64,000 nucleotides of DNA. It comes from Rhizobium viscosum (GTDB lineage Bacteria > Pseudomonadota > Alphaproteobacteria > Rhizobiales > Rhizobiaceae). The DNA lies in assembly GCF_014873945.1 (NCBI RefSeq), contig NZ_JADBEC010000001.1, forward strand, positions 1,964,001 through 2,028,000. Direction: 5' to 3'. How positions within the stretch are numbered: position 1 is the stretch's first letter; the number at the start of each line of letters is the position of its first letter. Under the pieces are notes generated by a model that ran no database searches, was not told the DNA's origin, and was given only the letters and a program-made list of their open reading frames with translations. Positions 37,408 to 47,768 of the stretch are shown here, piece by piece. A program made the position numbers and the translations under genes.

Positions 37408-37636
37408 ACGCCGGGGGAAGGGCAGCGGTCAAACAGGTCCTTTGACTTGAATTATCGCGAGAATGTCCAACTTTCCCGGGTGGCTTTGCAGAGAGGGCAT
37501 AAGTCGGCATGACCATTCGCAAAGTTATGGCCGAAGCCGGTCGGTTCGTTGCGGCAAAAGGCACCGACCGTCCGTTTATCTTGCTTTCCCGACTTCGAAG
37601 ATGACCGGCGCGTTCATGCGAGAGTCATCGTAAGCA
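37408..37636. other. ndvB upstream region
   Basis: Non-coding except for a possible 31-codon leader frame beginning MTIRKVMAEAGRF at 37509. It is expected to contain the ndvB promoter, which was not identified with confidence. ndvB is usually expressed more at low osmolarity, but no osmotic element was recognised. Confidence 0.35.
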
Positions 37637-40600
37637 ATGCAGAACCTAGCCGAAATTATAACGTCGTTTGGATCCAGAACCGAACCCATGGCCATTTCAA
37701 GTCCATCTCTGAGTCTGTCGTACGAGCCTGAGAACAAGCAGATCGACCACAGCGATTCGATCCGCTCGACTTATCTGTCCAACGAGGACATCAGGGCCAT
37801 GGGCGAAAGCGTCGCTTGCGGCACCGTGAGCGAGTTGCCAGGCTTCGCAGCGTTCGATTTCTTTGCGCGCCACAAGGAAAACGAGAAGGAAATCCTGCGC
37901 GTCTACCGCACGACTGCGACCGATGCCGAGGCTGGGGAGGCGATCACGCCGGCCGCCGAATGGCTGCTGGACAATCATTACATCGTCGAGGAAGCAATTC
38001 AGGAAGTCCGCCGCGACTTCCCGCGCCGGTTCTATCAAGAACTCCCGCGGATGAAAGTCGGGGGCGTCGAAATCCCGCGCACGCTCGTATTGGCCTGGCT
38101 TTATGTCGCCCATACTCACGGCACCATCTCCCAGGAAAGCCTGACAGCGCTGGTCGACGGCTTCCAGAAGCACGAAACTCTCAAGATCGGTGAGCTCTGG
38201 GCGCTGCCGTCCCTGGTGCGTTACGTGCTGGTCGAAAACCTCCGTCGTATTTCGAGCCGCGTCGAGCGCAGCCGCCGTCTGCGCCGGCGCGCCAATGAGG
38301 CGGCCAACGAATTGGTGCGTCTCGCCGACACCGCGAAGGCTGCCGCCTATCTGAAGACGCTGGAAGAGCTTGCCGAGGATAACACTTTCTCGACCCAATT
38401 CCTCTACCGCATGCGTGATGGTTCGCAGACTTCGAGCCTGGCGATCTCCTGGCTCGACGAGCGCTTGGAAAAGCTTGGGCGTGACAGCGAGGAAGCGATG
38501 ATGGCGGAGCATGGCCGTCTCTCCGCCGGCAATGTCACGATGGGCAACATCATCCGCAGCCTGCGCGAGATCAACGATGCGGAGTGGTCGGTCTGGGTCG
38601 AGCAGGTCAGCCACGTCGACAGGTTGCTCTGGGATCAGTCCGACTATGGTGATCTCGACTCCGGTTCGCGCAACAGCTATCGCCGGCAGATCGAGAGGCT
38701 TGCCAGGCGCTCGCCGCTAAGCGAGGTTCAAATCGCCCAGCTTGCTGTCGATATGGTATCCGAGGCCAGGCTTTCCGATGAGCCGCGGCCGCATGAGCCT
38801 GATATTGGCGGCTTCATTGCGGGCGCTCAACGTCCAAAACTCGAAGCGCGCGCGGACTACCGCCCGACGCTGGCACAGCACGCCATTCGCGCGGTGCGCA
38901 AATTCAATTGGATGGCGATCGCCATTCCGGTCGCCCTGATCACGATCATCGCCATGGTGATCGTCGGCGGCTTCATGGCCGATGCCGGCATGGGATCGAT
39001 TGAAATCGCCCTGCTGCTCATGCTGTTCGCATTGCCGGCCTCGGAAGGTGCGAGCGGGCTTTTCAACACGGTACTTTCTTTTTTCGTCACGCCGGCGCGG
39101 CTTGTCGGTTATGAGTTCAAACAGGGCATTCCCGAGGATGCGCGCACGCTCCTCGTCGTGCCATGCCTGATTTCTGATCGTGACACCGTCGACGAGATGG
39201 TGCGCAATCTCGAGGTACATTATCTCGCCAATCCGCGCGGCGAGATCTATTTCGCGTTGCTCAGCGACTGGCCGGATAGCGAGGTTGAGGAAACCTCCGC
39301 CGATCTCGAAGTGCTGGAATATGCACGTCGGGAGATCGCCAATCTCTCAGCCCGCTACGCCCATGACGGCAAGACGCGCTTCCATCTGCTGCATCGCCGC
39401 CGCCTCTACAATCCATCTGAAGGCGTGTGGATGGGCTGGGAGCGCAAGCGCGGCAAGCTGCACGAGTTGAACCTGCTGCTGCGCGGCGACCACGATACGA
39501 CCTATCTGCCAGGCGCCAACACCGTGCCGGCCGATATAGAGTATGTAATGACGCTCGATGCCGATACGCGCCTGATGCGCGATATCGTCACGAAACTCGT
39601 CGGCAAGCTCCACCACCCGATCAACCGCCCGGTCATTAACCCGGAAAGCGGGCGCGTCGAAAGCGGCTACGGCATTCTGCAGCCGCGCGTCACACCGTCG
39701 CTGACAACAGGTAAGGATGCATCGGTCTTTCAACGCGTCTTTTCCATCAATCGCGGTCTCGATCCCTACGTTTTCACGGTTTCGGATGTCTATCAGGATC
39801 TTGCAGGCGAAGGCACATTCACCGGCAAGGGCCTCTATCATGTCGATGCCTTCGAGGCTTCACTGAAGGGGCGCATCGAGGAGAATTCGGTGCTCAGCCA
39901 TGACCTTCTCGAAGGTTCGATGGCACGGTGCGCACTTGTCACCGATCTCGAACTCGTAGAGGACTTTCCGGTACGCTACGAGGTCGAAACCTCGCGCCAG
40001 CATCGCTGGGCGCGGGGCGATTGGCAGCTTCTGCCCTATATGTTGAGTCCGAAACACGGCGTCACCGCACTCGGGCGCTGGAAGATGTTCGACAATCTGC
40101 GCCGGTCGCTGACACCGATCGCCTGGTTCCTCGCTTCCGTACTCGGCTGGTATCTAATGGAGCCTTTCGGCGCGTTGATCTGGCAGATCCTGTTGATTTT
40201 CTGCCTGTTTGTGGCCCCGACGCTGTCGCTTATCAGTGGCATCATGCCGCGCAGCAGCGATATTGTCGCCAGCGCTCATCTTTATACTGTCTGGTCGGAT
40301 ATCGCGGCCGCCAATGCTCAGGTAGCGCTGCGCATCATCTTCATCGCCGACACCGTCTGCATCATGGTGGATGCGATCGTCCGATCGCTCTATCGCCTCT
40401 TCGTCAGCCGCAAGCTGCTCTTGCAGTGGCGAACCGCGGCCAGCGTCGGGGCCGGCAGGCAGGGCACCATCCTCTCCTACTATGGAGCGATGTGGCATGC
40501 TCCGATTCTGGCGATTTTGTCGGTCGCTTTCGCTGCATTGTCGGGCAATGACGCTTTCTTCGTTGGTATTCCCTTCGCGCTCCTCTGGATCTGTTCGCCG

Positions 40601-43600
40601 GCCGTCGCCTGGTATGTGAGCCAGTCGGCCGAGACGGAGGATCGGCTCGACGTGCCGGATGCGGTCTCCAGCGAGCTGCGCAGGATCGCACGCCGCACCT
40701 GGCGCTACTTCGAAACCTTCACGACGGCGGAGCAGAATTATCTGCCGCCCGACAACGTGCAGGAAACGCCCCACGTCATCGTGGCGACGCGCACGTCGCC
40801 CACAAATATCGGCGTCTATCTCCTGTCCGTCATTTCCGGCCGCCATTTCGGCTGGTTTTCCTTCGAGGAGACGATCGAGCGCCTGGAGCAGACGATCGCC
40901 ACCATCGACCGCATGGAAAAGTTCCGCGGCCATCTTTTCAACTGGTATCACACCGATACGCTGCAGACGCTCGGACCTCGCTACGTTTCGGCGGTCGACA
41001 GCGGCAATCTTGCCGGTCACCTGATCGCCATCTCTTCGGCTTGCCGCGACTGGGCGGAAGCGCCCTCGGCACATGTCCAGGGCAATCTCGACGGTGTGGG
41101 TGATACGGCCGGCATCCTCGGTGAAGTGCTGGCCGATCTTCCCGATGACCGCAAGACCGTGCGGCCGCTGCGCCGCCGTCTGGAAGAGCGTATTGCCGGT
41201 TTCCAGAATGCGCTTGTCGCCGTCAAGCGCGAGCACGAATTTGCCTCGATCCGTGTCATCAACCTTGCCGTTCTGGCGCGCGACATCCGGAACCTTGCCG
41301 GCAATCTGCATCACGAGGTGAAGTCGAAGCAGACGGAAGAGGTCACGCTGTGGGCGGCCTCGCTGGTCAAGGTCTGCGAGGCACATATCTCCGATAGTAC
41401 CTTCGACCTTTCCAACATCGATGCGCTGCGCCCCCGCCTGGTCGCGCTTCGCGACAAAGCCCGCGATCTCGCCTTTTCGATGGATTTCGCCTTTCTGTAC
41501 CGCCCGGAGCGTCGCCTGTTGTCGATCGGCTACCGCGTCGAAAGCGGCGAGCTCGATGCGGCCTGCTACGATCTTCTGGCCTCGGAATGCCGTCTTACCT
41601 CGCTCTTCGGTATTGCCAAGGGTGACCTGCCGACGGAACATTGGTACAAGCTTGGCCGCCAGGTTGTGCCCGTCGGCTCCCGGGGCGTGCTGGTCTCCTG
41701 GTCCGGCTCGATGTTCGAATATCTGATGCCGCCGCTCGTCATGCAGGAGCGCGGTGGGGGTATCCTCAACCAGACCAACAATCTCGTCATTGTCGAACAG
41801 ATGAACCATGCCCGTAAGCTCGGTACACCCTGGGGCATCTCGGAAGCGGCGTTCAATGCCCGTGACCATAACCTCAACTATCAGTACACGAACTTCGGCG
41901 TGCCGACGCTCGGCCTCAAGCGCGGTCTCGGCCACAATGCCGTCATCGCACCGTATGCCTCGCTGCTCGCCAGCCAATACTACCCGGAAGCATCGCTCGA
42001 AAACCTGCAGAGGCTTCGCAAGCTCGGCGCTCTCGGCAGGTTCGGCTTTCACGACGCCGTCGACTTCACGCCGACACGCGTACCTGAGGGCAGGAAATGT
42101 GCAGTCGTCTACAACTACTATGCCCACCATCACGGCATGTCGATCGCGGCTGTCGCCAACGTCGCCTTCAACGGCCATCTGCGCGAACTCTTCCACTCCG
42201 ATCCGGTCATCGAAGCGGCCGAACTGCTGCTGCAGGAAAAAGCGCCGCGCGACATCCCGGTCATGAGCGGCAAGGATGAATCCGATACGCCTGCCAGCAT
42301 CCAGGACGATTTGATGCGGCCCGTCATCCGCAAATTCACCGATCCGGCATCGCGCGAACGAGAGCTCGTCTTCCTGTCGAACGGCCATTATTCTCTGATG
42401 CTGACGGCAACGGGCGCGGGTTATGCCCGCTGGAACGGTCTATCCGTCTCCCGCTGGAAGCCGGATCCGACAGAAGACCGCTGGGGCAATTTCATCTTCC
42501 TGCGCGATACGGTGACCAATGAATGGTGGTCGGCAACATCAGAGCCGAAGAGCGTGGAGGGCGAAACGGTCCGAGTGGAATTTGCCGACGAGAAAGCCGT
42601 GTTCAGCAAGGTTCTTGGCGAGCTTACGAGCGAGGTCGAATGTATCGTTGCCACCGAGCATGATGCGGAAGCCCGCCGCTTGACACTATTCAACACAGGT
42701 GCGGAAGATCGCTTCATCGAAGTGACGTCCTATCTCGAACCGGTCATTACATCTGACGACACGGACAACGCGCATCCGGCTTTCGCCCGCATGTTCGTCA
42801 AAACGGAGATCGACACGCGCGGCGACGTCATCCGCGCCGAGCGCAACAAGCGCGACTCGAACGAAGCGAATATGAGCATCGCACATCTGATCGTCGACAA
42901 TGCCGGGGATACGCGACATACGGAATTCGAAACCGAGCGGAGGACGTTCATCGGTCGCGGCCGCAGCCTTTCGAATGCCGCTGCCTTCGATCCGGGTGCC
43001 AGCCTTTCCGGCACTGACGGTTTCACGCTGGATCCTGTCCTGTCGTTGCGCCGGACGGTGCGCGTGCCGGCCGGCAAGAAGGTCAGCGTGATATTCTGGA
43101 CGATTGCGGCACCTAGCCGTGCCGAGGTGGATAAGGCCATCGATCGCTATCGCCATCCGGATGCCTTCAACCACGAACTCATCCAGGCCTGGACACGTAC
43201 ACAGGTGCAGATGCGCCATGTCGGCGTCAGCTCGCAACAGGCGGCAGCGTTCCAATATCTCGGCCGCTGTCTTGTTTATCCCGACATGCAGCTTCGCGGC
43301 GACCACGCTGCCATCCGGGCCGGCATGCAGTCGCAGTCAGCGCTCTGGCCATTGGCGATTTCGGGCGATTTCCCGATCTTCACGCTGCGCATCGATGACG
43401 ACATGGATCTCGAAATCGCCCGTGAAGCGCTGCTGGCGCAGGAATACCTGCGTTCACGTGGCGTGACCGCCGATCTCGTCATCATGAACGAACGGGCCTC
43501 TTCCTATGCACAGGATATGCAGCATGCGCTCGACGCCATGTGCGAGGGCGTGCGACGCATGGGCCAGGCCGATGGCCTGCGCCAGCACATTTTCGCGGTC

Positions 43601-46225
43601 CGTAGGGATCTAATGGAAGAGAGCACCTATCAGGCACTGATCGCCGCCTCGCGCGTGACGCTGCATGCGAAAAACGGCAAGGTGGTTAATCAGATCAACC
43701 GCGCCCACATGCTGTTTACGCCCCTCAAGGAAGAGCTGGAGGACATGGAAAAGGCCGAGCGTGCTGGGATTCCGGTTAAACGCGCGCCGCCTCTGCCGGC
43801 CCCTTCTATCAAAACGGTTGCCATCGAGGAGGAAGGCGATCTCGACTTCTGGAATGGCATCGGTGGCTTTGCCCGCGACGGCAGTGAATATGTCGTGCGC
43901 CTGCCGGGCGGGCAGGCGACGCCTCAGCCTTGGATCAATGTCATCTCGAACGACCAGTTCGGCTTCCATGTATCGGCGGAAGGTGCCGGTTTCACCTGGA
44001 GCGTCAATTCGCGCGATTACCAGCTCACCTCCTGGTCGAACGATGCGGTCATCAACCGTTCCGGCGAAGCCCTCTACATAGCGGATCTCGAACGTGGCGC
44101 GGTCATGACGCCATTTGCAGGGCTTTCCCGTCGCAACGACATTCGCTTCGAAGCGCGCCATGGTCTCGGTTACTCCACTTTCTCCAGCACGCAACACGAG
44201 ATCGCGCTGGAAGTGACACAGACCGTGCATCGCGAGAAGCCGGTGAAGCTGCAGCGCCTGCGCCTGCGCAACGTTGGTTCGGTAAGCCGCAAGCTCAGGC
44301 TCTACGCCTATGTCGAATGGATCCTTGGGAATAATCCGCAGAAGACCGCTTCTTTCATCCTGTCGAAACGTGACGAGGAGACAGGGGCGCTGTTTGCGAC
44401 GAACCCCTACAGCATCGACTATTCGGGTCGCACTGCCTTCTTCGCCGCGACCGAGACGGTTTCGAGTTTCTCGGCAAGCCGTCTCGAGTTCATCGGCAAG
44501 AGCGGGACGATTGTGGCGCCTGTCGCCGTGACTGCAGCCGCTGCTCTTTCCGGCTCTACGGAGCTCGACGGCGATCCAGCGGCGATCCTTGCGATCGATA
44601 TCGAGCTCGGCGCCGACGAAGAGCGCGACGTCATTTTCTTCCTGGGTGATGCGTCCACCGAAGAAGAGGCGCGCGCCTTGCTTGCCGATATCAGAAATGC
44701 CTCGTTCGATGAGTCGGTGCAGACGAACCGGGGTTTTTGGCAGGAATTTACCGGCAAGCTGCAGATCTCGACGCCGGATAAGGGCATGAACAACCTCGTC
44801 AATACCTGGCTGCCCTATCAAAGTCTCGGCTGCCGCATCATGGCCCGGACGGCCTTCTACCAGGCGAGCGGCGCCTTCGGCTTCCGCGACCAGTTGCAGG
44901 ATACGCTCGCTTTCGTGCTACAGGAGCCTGCGCTTGCGCGAGGCCAAATCATCAATGCGGCCTCGCGCCAGTTCCGCGAGGGGGACGTACAGCACTGGTG
45001 GCTGCCGCGGACGGGAGCCGGCGTACGCACCATGATTTCCGACGATGTCGTGTGGCTCGCCTATGCGATCGGTCATTATTGCAGTGTCAGCGGTGACAAG
45101 AGCGTGCTCGACGAGCAGCTTGCCTTCCTCGAAGGTCCGGTGCTGCTGGAGGGCCAGCATGACTCCTTCTTCAAGCCGGAAATATCCGAGGATACGGCAA
45201 GCATTTACGAACATGCAGCCCTGGCGCTTGATCTCGCCATTGCTCGCAAGGGAACGAACGGCTTGCCGCTCTTCCTCGGCGGCGACTGGAATGACGGGAT
45301 GAATCGCGTCGGCATCGATGGCCGGGGCACGAGTGTCTGGCTCGGCTGGTTCCTTGCCGGCGCCTTGCGTTCTTTCATAACGCATGCCGAAGACCGGGGC
45401 GATAAAGCCCGCGCGGAGCAATGGAAGGCGCATCTCATCGAACTTAAGAACGCGCTCGAAAGCGTTGCGTGGGACGGCGATTATTACCGCCGCGGCACTT
45501 TCGACGACGGCACGCCACTCGGCTCGAAGGAGAGTCTGGAATGCCAGATCGATTCGATTGCACAGTCCTGGAGCGTGCTCTCAGGTGAAGGTGATCCCAA
45601 ACGGGCCATCAAGGCGATGGATGCGGTGCTCGATCGGCTGGTTGACGAAGATGCACGGATCATCCGCCTCTTCACACCGCCTTTTGAAAGGTCGCTGAAG
45701 GATCCAGGCTATATCAAGGCTTATCCGCCCGGCGTTCGCGAGAATGGCGGCCAGTATACGCATGCCGCCACCTGGGTGGTCATGGCGCTGGCGGAATTGA
45801 AGCGCGGTGATGATGCCCTGCGCTGCTTCCAGATCCTCAATCCGATTACCCATTCGCTAGACAAAGCGGCGGCCGAACGGTATCGCGTCGAGCCCTATGT
45901 CGTGGCGGCCGATGTCTATGGACATGCTCCCTATGTCGGGCGTGGTGGCTGGACTTGGTACACCGGCTCGGCCGGCTGGCTCTACCGCGCGGCGGTGGAA
46001 GGTATCCTCGGTATCCGGCTAAAGGGTGGACAACTTTTTGTGAACCCGTCGCTCCCTTCCAATTGGGACGGGTTTGCGGCAGAGATCGAACGCGACGGAA
46101 GCAAATACCGCATTTCGGTCTCAAAAGCGTCCAATGCTGAAGGCTACAGTGTGTCGATAGACGGCACCGAAGTCGCCAATCCCCGCGAGGGATATCCGGT
46201 CGGATCCCAGCAATCTCCAAGCTGA
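37637..46225 (+). CDS. ndvB: Cyclic beta-1,2-glucan synthase NdvB/ChvB
   Basis: A giant 2862-aa inner-membrane enzyme that polymerises UDP-glucose into cyclic beta-1,2-glucan, needed for low-osmolarity growth and host infection. The N-terminal cytoplasmic part leads to membrane spans at about 420-500. The family-84 glycosyltransferase domain shows LDADTRL (about 640) and the SRQHRW (Q-x-x-R-W) block near 786, and more spans follow to about 1010. The middle holds carbohydrate-binding/glycoamylase-like sequence. The C-terminal third is a family-94 glycoside phosphorylase ('LGGDWNDGMNRVG' near 2547, 'NGGQYTHAATW') that limits chain length. The frame is intact over 8.6 kb. The first Met is used; another is at 37688. 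Confidence 0.97.
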   Translation: MQNLAEIITSFGSRTEPMAISSPSLSLSYEPENKQIDHSDSIRSTYLSNEDIRAMGESVACGTVSELPGFAAFDFFARHKENEKEILRVYRTTATDAEAGEAITPAAEWLLDNHYIVEEAIQEVRRDFPRRFYQELPRMKVGGVEIPRTLVLAWLYVAHTHGTISQESLTALVDGFQKHETLKIGELWALPSLVRYVLVENLRRISSRVERSRRLRRRANEAANELVRLADTAKAAAYLKTLEELAEDNTFSTQFLYRMRDGSQTSSLAISWLDERLEKLGRDSEEAMMAEHGRLSAGNVTMGNIIRSLREINDAEWSVWVEQVSHVDRLLWDQSDYGDLDSGSRNSYRRQIERLARRSPLSEVQIAQLAVDMVSEARLSDEPRPHEPDIGGFIAGAQRPKLEARADYRPTLAQHAIRAVRKFNWMAIAIPVALITIIAMVIVGGFMADAGMGSIEIALLLMLFALPASEGASGLFNTVLSFFVTPARLVGYEFKQGIPEDARTLLVVPCLISDRDTVDEMVRNLEVHYLANPRGEIYFALLSDWPDSEVEETSADLEVLEYARREIANLSARYAHDGKTRFHLLHRRRLYNPSEGVWMGWERKRGKLHELNLLLRGDHDTTYLPGANTVPADIEYVMTLDADTRLMRDIVTKLVGKLHHPINRPVINPESGRVESGYGILQPRVTPSLTTGKDASVFQRVFSINRGLDPYVFTVSDVYQDLAGEGTFTGKGLYHVDAFEASLKGRIEENSVLSHDLLEGSMARCALVTDLELVEDFPVRYEVETSRQHRWARGDWQLLPYMLSPKHGVTALGRWKMFDNLRRSLTPIAWFLASVLGWYLMEPFGALIWQILLIFCLFVAPTLSLISGIMPRSSDIVASAHLYTVWSDIAAANAQVALRIIFIADTVCIMVDAIVRSLYRLFVSRKLLLQWRTAASVGAGRQGTILSYYGAMWHAPILAILSVAFAALSGNDAFFVGIPFALLWICSPAVAWYVSQSAETEDRLDVPDAVSSELRRIARRTWRYFETFTTAEQNYLPPDNVQETPHVIVATRTSPTNIGVYLLSVISGRHFGWFSFEETIERLEQTIATIDRMEKFRGHLFNWYHTDTLQTLGPRYVSAVDSGNLAGHLIAISSACRDWAEAPSAHVQGNLDGVGDTAGILGEVLADLPDDRKTVRPLRRRLEERIAGFQNALVAVKREHEFASIRVINLAVLARDIRNLAGNLHHEVKSKQTEEVTLWAASLVKVCEAHISDSTFDLSNIDALRPRLVALRDKARDLAFSMDFAFLYRPERRLLSIGYRVESGELDAACYDLLASECRLTSLFGIAKGDLPTEHWYKLGRQVVPVGSRGVLVSWSGSMFEYLMPPLVMQERGGGILNQTNNLVIVEQMNHARKLGTPWGISEAAFNARDHNLNYQYTNFGVPTLGLKRGLGHNAVIAPYASLLASQYYPEASLENLQRLRKLGALGRFGFHDAVDFTPTRVPEGRKCAVVYNYYAHHHGMSIAAVANVAFNGHLRELFHSDPVIEAAELLLQEKAPRDIPVMSGKDESDTPASIQDDLMRPVIRKFTDPASRERELVFLSNGHYSLMLTATGAGYARWNGLSVSRWKPDPTEDRWGNFIFLRDTVTNEWWSATSEPKSVEGETVRVEFADEKAVFSKVLGELTSEVECIVATEHDAEARRLTLFNTGAEDRFIEVTSYLEPVITSDDTDNAHPAFARMFVKTEIDTRGDVIRAERNKRDSNEANMSIAHLIVDNAGDTRHTEFETERRTFIGRGRSLSNAAAFDPGASLSGTDGFTLDPVLSLRRTVRVPAGKKVSVIFWTIAAPSRAEVDKAIDRYRHPDAFNHELIQAWTRTQVQMRHVGVSSQQAAAFQYLGRCLVYPDMQLRGDHAAIRAGMQSQSALWPLAISGDFPIFTLRIDDDMDLEIAREALLAQEYLRSRGVTADLVIMNERASSYAQDMQHALDAMCEGVRRMGQADGLRQHIFAVRRDLMEESTYQALIAASRVTLHAKNGKVVNQINRAHMLFTPLKEELEDMEKAERAGIPVKRAPPLPAPSIKTVAIEEEGDLDFWNGIGGFARDGSEYVVRLPGGQATPQPWINVISNDQFGFHVSAEGAGFTWSVNSRDYQLTSWSNDAVINRSGEALYIADLERGAVMTPFAGLSRRNDIRFEARHGLGYSTFSSTQHEIALEVTQTVHREKPVKLQRLRLRNVGSVSRKLRLYAYVEWILGNNPQKTASFILSKRDEETGALFATNPYSIDYSGRTAFFAATETVSSFSASRLEFIGKSGTIVAPVAVTAAAALSGSTELDGDPAAILAIDIELGADEERDVIFFLGDASTEEEARALLADIRNASFDESVQTNRGFWQEFTGKLQISTPDKGMNNLVNTWLPYQSLGCRIMARTAFYQASGAFGFRDQLQDTLAFVLQEPALARGQIINAASRQFREGDVQHWWLPRTGAGVRTMISDDVVWLAYAIGHYCSVSGDKSVLDEQLAFLEGPVLLEGQHDSFFKPEISEDTASIYEHAALALDLAIARKGTNGLPLFLGGDWNDGMNRVGIDGRGTSVWLGWFLAGALRSFITHAEDRGDKARAEQWKAHLIELKNALESVAWDGDYYRRGTFDDGTPLGSKESLECQIDSIAQSWSVLSGEGDPKRAIKAMDAVLDRLVDEDARIIRLFTPPFERSLKDPGYIKAYPPGVRENGGQYTHAATWVVMALAELKRGDDALRCFQILNPITHSLDKAAAERYRVEPYVVAADVYGHAPYVGRGGWTWYTGSAGWLYRAAVEGILGIRLKGGQLFVNPSLPSNWDGFAAEIERDGSKYRISVSKASNAEGYSVSIDGTEVANPREGYPVGSQQSPS

Positions 46226-46305
46226 TTTTCCGGCGATTCGCGCGGCCAAAGGGGGAACCCTTTTGGCCGGCGTAGCGTTTGCAAACGGATAACAGGAGAG
46301 ACACC

Positions 46306-47535
46306 ATGGCAGGTATGCCGACCAAAGCCATTGGCGCCCAACGAACTTCCATATCAGTGGCTGCATCCAAGCGTGATACGAGGCTCGACGTGATTCGTGG
46401 TCTTGCGCTCATCACGATCTTCATCAATCACGTCCCGGGGCAAATCTTCGAATATATTACGACCAAGAATTTCGGCTTTTCCGATGCCGCCGAAGCCTTC
46501 GTGCTGATCTCGGGCATTGCAGTCGGTCTTGCCTATGGCTCGGGCTTCAAGGCAGGCAAGCGGCTGGAAATGGCGATCAAGGCGGCAAAACGTGCCTTCA
46601 CGCTTTATCTTGCCCACATGATCACCACTTTCGTGACGCTTGCGCTGTTCATCTGCGGCGCCTGGCTGTTCCACCGGCCGGGGCTATTGGTCGAGATCAA
46701 CATTCTGGCGGTGCTGATGAACCTGAAGGAGGGCATTCCGGCCCTGCTCCTGCTCGGCCATCAGATCGGCTACAACAATATCCTACCGATGTATGGAGCA
46801 CTGATGCTGATGGTGCCGCTGATCCTGCTGCTGAACGAGAAGAGCGCGTTGCTGGCGCTCGCCGTTTCCGGCATGGTATGGCTTCTTGCAGGCATCTACC
46901 AGATCGCGCCGCAGAACATGCTTTTCGAGGGAGACTGGTTCCTCAATCCCTTCTCCTGGCAGTTCCTGTTCACGATCGGCATCGTCTCGATGATGCATGT
47001 CAAGCGCGGCGGCACGCTTCCCCGCCATCCGCTGCTTTTCGCGCTGGCCCTCGGCTATGTCGTTCTCTCCTTTATCTGGGTGACGGCGCATCTTTGGGAT
47101 CTCGGAAACTATCTCGCAGCACTCGGCCTGCCTGCCGTGCTGACCGGCTTCGACAAGACCTTCCTGTCGCTGCCGCGCCTTCTGCATGTGCTGGCGCTCG
47201 CCTATCTGGTGATCAATATTCCCGCGGTATCCCAAGCTTTCCGCCGCCCGGCCGATCACCCGCTGACGATCCTCGGCCGTCATTCGCTGAACATCTTTGT
47301 CGCCGGCACCATCCTGGCGATGGTCGGGCAGGTGCTGCTCTACATTACCAACCGCGACCAGGTCATCGGTCCGATCTTCGTGCTTGTCGGCATCGCCGCC
47401 CAGTTCGCCTATGCCTATCATCTCGAATACAGGCGCGAACAGGAAAAGACCCCGCCTCTTGCCGGCGGCGCCATTCCGGTGCCGGTCCGCATCAGTCGCG
47501 GCGTGGACGCCTATGGCCAGGGCAAGCGCAAATAG
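46306..47535 (+). CDS. opgC: OpgC-family periplasmic glucan modification protein
   Basis: A 409-aa polytopic membrane protein of the OpgC/acyltransferase-3-like family. About ten spans begin after the conserved 'DTRLDVIRGLALITIFINHVPGQIFEYIT' segment. 'AAEAFVLISGIAVGLAYG' and the C-terminal 'LGRHSLNIFVAGTIL' match the family. OpgC of Rhodobacter adds succinyl groups to periplasmic glucans. Position 80 bases after ndvB supports substitution of cyclic glucan here. AGGAGAG precedes the ATG at 46306. A strong terminator follows. Confidence 0.87.
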   Translation: MAGMPTKAIGAQRTSISVAASKRDTRLDVIRGLALITIFINHVPGQIFEYITTKNFGFSDAAEAFVLISGIAVGLAYGSGFKAGKRLEMAIKAAKRAFTLYLAHMITTFVTLALFICGAWLFHRPGLLVEINILAVLMNLKEGIPALLLLGHQIGYNNILPMYGALMLMVPLILLLNEKSALLALAVSGMVWLLAGIYQIAPQNMLFEGDWFLNPFSWQFLFTIGIVSMMHVKRGGTLPRHPLLFALALGYVVLSFIWVTAHLWDLGNYLAALGLPAVLTGFDKTFLSLPRLLHVLALAYLVINIPAVSQAFRRPADHPLTILGRHSLNIFVAGTILAMVGQVLLYITNRDQVIGPIFVLVGIAAQFAYAYHLEYRREQEKTPPLAGGAIPVPVRISRGVDAYGQGKRK

Positions 47536-47561
47536 CCAGATTTCTTTAAGGAAATGCTGAG

Positions 47562-47592
47562 CCGGCGGTCGAAGAGGCCGCCGGTTTTTTCT
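47562..47592 (+). terminator. Intrinsic terminator after opgC
   Basis: CCGGCGG (47562-47568) pairs with CCGCCGG (47578-47584), followed by six T residues. It closes the ndvB-opgC transcript. Confidence 0.85.
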
Positions 47593-47768
47593 TTTCGACG
47601 AGCGCGCATGGCTATGCCTTGACGCGGTTGTTCCAGGTGGAGTGTGCGGCCGCAAGCGGGGATCACTATGAGATTTTGATTTTTTAGCCGTTCATCACGA
47701 ATGGAACGGTTACGCGCCTGGCTCCATTTTGGCTCCCTGAGGCAATGCCAATGATAGGGAGCACGAAG

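Noticed and set aside
37202..37450. 82-codon frame upstream of ndvB
   Set aside because: It reads through a strong intrinsic terminator and shows no family resemblance. A non-coding transcript explains the region better.
40154..42388. Long minus-strand frame inside ndvB
   Set aside because: It lies wholly inside the intact cyclic glucan synthase and shows no domain. It is a reverse-strand shadow.
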